11,099 nucleotides of DNA. It comes from CAYLLT01 sp964591605. Lineage in GTDB: Bacteria > Planctomycetota > Phycisphaerae > UBA1845 > PWPN01. The notes below the pieces were generated by a model. It saw nothing but the letters and a program-made list of their open reading frames with translations. It did no database searches and had not been told where the DNA came from. The first letter of the stretch is position 1. The number at the start of each line of letters is the position of its first letter. The DNA lies in the NCBI GenBank assembly GCA_964591605.1, contig CAZQEN010000268.1:1-11099 (forward strand). The letters run 5' to 3'. A program made the position numbers and the translations under genes. Positions 4,938-11,099 of the stretch are shown piece after piece.

Positions 4938-7900
4938 TCAATACCGTCTGCGGACGGACATCAGCGCCAGGCCGAGCAGACTCAGCGACATCGCCCCGGC
5001 CGTACCCAGGCCGCACAGCCCCTGGCTCGTGTTCAGAATGCCGGGCGGATCCGTCGTCCCCGCGGTCGGCGCAGTGCCCGTCACCATGATGATCTGGCTC
5101 GCCGAGCCGACGCCGCCCGAGCTGTCCGTAACGTTCAGCACCGCCCCGTACGTGCCCGGAACCAGATAGATATGCTCGACGGTCTGCCCGCTGCCGGTCG
5201 TGCCGTCACCGAAATCCCACGAGTACCCCGTGATGAATCCGTCGCTGTCCGACGCCGTCCCCCGGAACACGACCACGAGCGGCGCATTGCCCGTCGTCGG
5301 CGTCGCCGTGATCGCCACCGTTGGCAGCGCGTTCGCCTGCGCCTGCGGCTGGATCACCACGCTGGTCGAGCCGGTCTGCCCGACCGCATTCGTCACCGTG
5401 AGGGTCGCGGTGATCGTGCCGCCCTGCGTGTAGGTATGATCGGCGGCCGCCCCCGAGGCGGTGGTGCCGTCGCCGAAATTCCAGCTATACGCCACGATCC
5501 CGGTCCGGTCGATGCCCCCGCCCGCGAAATGAACCGTCAGCGGCACCGGACCGGTGCGCGGCGAAGCGCTGATAGCGGCCACCGGCCTGTCCACCGCGCC
5601 CACCGACGTGAAGCCGGTGCGGCGGCCCCAGGAGTAGAAGTTCTGGGCATTCCGTACGAACAGAGCGTAATGGAAGTCACCGGACGGAAGCCCCGTCTGG
5701 TCGAGATTCTCGATCAGGTCGTTGGAAACCACCACCACGTTGGGGGCCACCTGCTGCCCGACATCGTAGCTGACCCCGTCGACGGGAGCCCAGTTCAGCG
5801 AGCTGCCCGTACCCCGCACAATCAGGACGCCTGCCGCATCGTTCTCTGGGTTGGTCCAGAGCAGCCGAACCAGCGTCTGCGAATGTACCTCCTGCACGTC
5901 ACGAACCGGGCTCGGCCAGTTCTGGCCCGCGGCCGCTGCGGCAACCGCCCGTCCCGCGTTCACCCGACCATGGCCGTATCGCTCGTTATGGCCGGTCACG
6001 CCGTCAAACGTCTCGTTGATGTACCCCGGCTTGTCCGCCGTGTGCTCGATGATGTTCCTCACCTGCTCTGCCGTCAGGTTCGAATTCACGCTGAACACCA
6101 GGGCGGCAACCCCGGTGACCATCGGAGCCGCCGCGGACGTCCCGTTAAAGTGGTGCGTGTAATTCACCTGCGGGAAGTCGTCGACAAACGTATTCGAGAC
6201 AAGGGGAACACACAGCGCCGGATTCGACAGGTACATGCCGAAAAGGTCGACCTGGCAACCCGGGAATCCGAATCCGCCCCGCGGGTCCACCACAACATTC
6301 AGAAAACGCAGGGGCGGGTTGACCCCCCGGCAGGGGAATCCCTCGTCGAACACTCCATCGCCAATCGGGAATCCGAATTGATCGAGAGGAAGATAGTCGC
6401 TGGGCAGAAAGCACGGCGTCTCCATCACGTCCGTCGTCGTGATATCCGAGTCGTAGCAGCCGACCGTCGCCCCCAGATCACCGAAAATGGAGATCGCGCT
6501 GACGCCCCCGCCGGGCGCCATCACCGAGAGCTCAGGACCGAAATTGCTGTAACAGCTCACCCGATCGTCGCGCATGGTCGCGCCGACCGCCATCACGTTG
6601 TCCAGTGCGGCGTACACATTCCCGAAGGAGATCGGGATCGGCACGCCATAGATGGAGTCCCCGTTTCCGGCCGAGAAGATCACCAGGACGCCCCTGCCGG
6701 ATCGCCCGTTCTCGGCGACCTGGTGGATCGCATCGCTCACCAGATTGGGAAACACGAACGTGTTCGGAACGGCCGGCAACTGGCGGACACTCGGACCACC
6801 CCAACTGTTGTTGATGGCCATCGCGCCGTTGAGCTCGGCGAAGATGAAGGCGTCGGCGATATCCTGGTCACTCGTGTAGTAAGAGCCCAGGCCGATTTTG
6901 ATCCCGATTAGACCCGCCGCCGGAGCAACGCCCCGCCCGCCGAGATCATTGGCCTGGGCACAGATGATACCGGCCGTGGAGGTGCCGTGGGCCTCACCGA
7001 CGGGATCGCCGGCAAAGCTGAATCCCGCGAATGGATCCGGCCCGAAGAACGGACTCGGATCACCGTCGCTCCCGGAGATCGAGATACCCGTGAAGTCGAA
7101 TGCCAGAAAATCGATGGGAAACGTGCAGTCCGGATCGAGGAAAAACGACTGGCACGGCGTGAAACCGAGGAAGTCGAAGCCGGTGATGTAATTGTCTTTC
7201 AGGTCCTCGTGGTCCTTCTGCACGCAATCATCAATGTTGGCCACGATGGCCCCCTCGCCCAGAGTCGTCCCCCAGGCGTCCTCCACGCTGATATCCGCGC
7301 CGGCCACCCCGCCGGGGAGCTGCCCCGTGTTCCGAAGATGCCACTGGAAGACGTAGAGCGGATCATTGATGGTGAGAGGTGTCTGATGCTTCTGAAGCTT
7401 GAACAGAACGCTCGGCTGGCTGTAGACCGTCTGCCCGCTGTTGGCGAAAGCCTGAGCCACCGCGGCCGGATCCGCGGAGCCGTCGTTCGAGGCAAATACG
7501 TACGTCTGCATCAGACCCGCCATCTGCCGCACCAGGACGCAGTTGTTCTGGACCGCCAGCGCATTGACCTGGGCGACCGTCGTGCCGGGCTGGAACTTCA
7601 CGATCACCTGGCCGTTGGTGAGAATCGGGTAGTCGACATTCGGCGATCGCAGAATCGGCCGGACGGCCAGGACCCCGTCCACGCCCAACAAGGCCGCGCG
7701 GGTGTTGGCGTTATACGGCGCCGACAGCTTGCGGTACGTGCGATAGCGAGGCGGGAGCCCGCTGATGACTTCGGTCGTCGGGAAACCCGCTTGCGCCAGC
7801 CGCTTGAGGATTTCACCCGTGTTCTGCTTCGGATCGAGAACGACAAGCACTTCATTCGAGGCAGTCTCTGTGTCCAGCGGCCCCGAAGCAGCCCACGCCT

Positions 7901-7979
7901 GCGACCCCACCAGGCAAGCGGTCACCGCGAGCAACGCCCACCGCAGGCGGCCTGCATGTCGCGTCGTATTGCGCGTCAT
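4938..7979 (-). CDS. Secreted subtilisin-like protease (S8) with PKD domains and C-terminal anchor
   Basis: The protein has 1013 residues from ATG 7979; AGGGAG ends five bases upstream, and the in-frame ATG at 8033 would bury the signal peptide. Signal peptide about 1-30 (cleavage after AWA). Residues 43-115 and 122-197 look like two propeptide-like segments; the second has VIVKFQPGTT. FQWHLRNTGQ opens the catalytic region near 211. The triad is Asp250 (ANIDDC), His331 (EAHGTS) and Ser615 (FNGTSAAAP); the oxyanion Asn is Asn439 (SAGN). About 120 residues with several Cys are inserted between APGGG and the Ser motif. A fibronectin-III-like domain (about 693-792) and two PKD domains (about 800-877, 887-967; each with SW(N/D)FGDGTT) follow. 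The tail is GLCGLG, a hydrophobic helix and RRRY, resembling Cys-containing C-terminal sorting tails. It is likely exported, matured by prodomain removal and held at the cell surface. Substrate unknown. It lies 126 nt after the FG-GAP gene and may share its transcript. Confidence 0.95.
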   Translation of the reverse strand: MTRNTTRHAGRLRWALLAVTACLVGSQAWAASGPLDTETASNEVLVVLDPKQNTGEILKRLAQAGFPTTEVISGLPPRYRTYRKLSAPYNANTRAALLGVDGVLAVRPILRSPNVDYPILTNGQVIVKFQPGTTVAQVNALAVQNNCVLVRQMAGLMQTYVFASNDGSADPAAVAQAFANSGQTVYSQPSVLFKLQKHQTPLTINDPLYVFQWHLRNTGQLPGGVAGADISVEDAWGTTLGEGAIVANIDDCVQKDHEDLKDNYITGFDFLGFTPCQSFFLDPDCTFPIDFLAFDFTGISISGSDGDPSPFFGPDPFAGFSFAGDPVGEAHGTSTAGIICAQANDLGGRGVAPAAGLIGIKIGLGSYYTSDQDIADAFIFAELNGAMAINNSWGGPSVRQLPAVPNTFVFPNLVSDAIHQVAENGRSGRGVLVIFSAGNGDSIYGVPIPISFGNVYAALDNVMAVGATMRDDRVSCYSNFGPELSVMAPGGGVSAISIFGDLGATVGCYDSDITTTDVMETPCFLPSDYLPLDQFGFPIGDGVFDEGFPCRGVNPPLRFLNVVVDPRGGFGFPGCQVDLFGMYLSNPALCVPLVSNTFVDDFPQVNYTHHFNGTSAAAPMVTGVAALVFSVNSNLTAEQVRNIIEHTADKPGYINETFDGVTGHNERYGHGRVNAGRAVAAAAAGQNWPSPVRDVQEVHSQTLVRLLWTNPENDAAGVLIVRGTGSSLNWAPVDGVSYDVGQQVAPNVVVVSNDLIENLDQTGLPSGDFHYALFVRNAQNFYSWGRRTGFTSVGAVDRPVAAISASPRTGPVPLTVHFAGGGIDRTGIVAYSWNFGDGTTASGAAADHTYTQGGTITATLTVTNAVGQTGSTSVVIQPQAQANALPTVAITATPTTGNAPLVVVFRGTASDSDGFITGYSWDFGDGTTGSGQTVEHIYLVPGTYGAVLNVTDSSGGVGSASQIIMVTGTAPTAGTTDPPGILNTSQGLCGLGTAGAMSLSLLGLALMSVRRRY

Positions 7980-7990
7980 TGAAACTCCCT

Positions 7991-8006
7991 GCCGACCCTG
8001 GTCGGC
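7991..8006 (-). promoter_or_regulatory. Hairpin abutting the subtilase ribosome site
   Basis: GCCGACC/GGTCGGC forms a perfect stem (six to seven pairs, tiny loop) whose 3' foot ends directly at the AGGGAG ribosome site (7990-7985). It could influence translation initiation or message stability. No U-tract follows, so it is not a terminator. Confidence 0.35.
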
Positions 8007-8039
8007 CGCACACGTCGCATTCTCTGACCCCACAGCGCG

Positions 8040-8074
8040 GTGGAGAATCGTCCACTGACGGCTGCAACCAGCCG
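8040..8074 (-). repeat. Two short hairpins in the FG-GAP/subtilase spacer
   Basis: GTGGA/TCCAC (8040-8044 with 8051-8055) and CGGCT/AGCCG (8059-8063 with 8070-8074) each form a perfect 5-bp stem with a 6-nt loop. With the hairpin at 7991-8006 the 126-nt spacer holds three hairpins. None has a U-tract and no good promoter is seen, which favours one transcript carrying both genes. Confidence 0.3.
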
Positions 8075-8105
8075 CTGTTCGTCCCTCGACCTCGCCAGCC
8101 GGCGC

Positions 8106-11099
<2,994 letters not shown>

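Noticed and set aside
5172..6911. 579-codon plus-strand open frame
   Set aside because: Antisense to the subtilase, whose triad and PKD domains prove the minus-strand frame. The product is Arg/His-rich without motifs.

Overview
The window looks like a fragment of a GC-rich bacterial chromosome, most likely from the Planctomycetota (Phycisphaerae/Planctomycetia-like). This is inferred from four things seen together: a PEP-CTERM sorting tail, a large secreted subtilase with PKD domains and a Cys-Gly type C-terminal anchor, an integrin-like FG-GAP protein, and a sigma-70 factor with an unusual N-terminal extension. All five substantial genes lie on the minus strand, so transcription reads from high to low coordinates. 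No rRNA, tRNA or CRISPR array was seen. The last 55 bases are an almost pure poly-C run that is probably a read or assembly artefact at a contig end.

Layout in the direction of transcription: (1) 11045-8106, 5'-truncated FG-GAP/integrin-alpha-like beta-propeller protein. (2) 126-nt spacer with three short hairpins. (3) 7979-4938, secreted subtilisin-like (S8) protease with two propeptide-like segments, a fibronectin-III-like domain, two PKD domains and a C-terminal anchor. (4) About 540-bp regulatory region with a candidate promoter, a hairpin, phased repeats and a possible leader ORF. (5) 4394-3408, divergent sigma-70 family factor followed by a strong intrinsic terminator (3349-3308). (6) A gene-poor 1.3-kb stretch with a good sigma-70 promoter but no convincing ORF (candidate ncRNA), a long AT-rich inverted repeat, and remnants of two transposases. 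(7) 2012-732, PEP-CTERM protein built of seven repeats of about 50 residues (probable seven-bladed propeller). (8) 715-1, 3'-truncated secreted trypsin-like protein, 16 nt downstream of gene 7 and with its own Shine-Dalgarno.

Four of the five genes encode exported proteins: two propeller-like proteins and two protease-type proteins, arranged as propeller then protease in both neighbourhoods. A plausible reading is two separate surface or extracellular proteolysis/adhesion modules flanking a sigma factor gene. A functional link between the modules, or control of them by the sigma factor, is inference only. I found no clear sign of a wholly new system. The most unusual items are the sigma factor that lacks the promoter-melting tryptophan pair, the orphan promoter plus hairpin unit at 3084-2669, and the two different C-terminal sorting tails.
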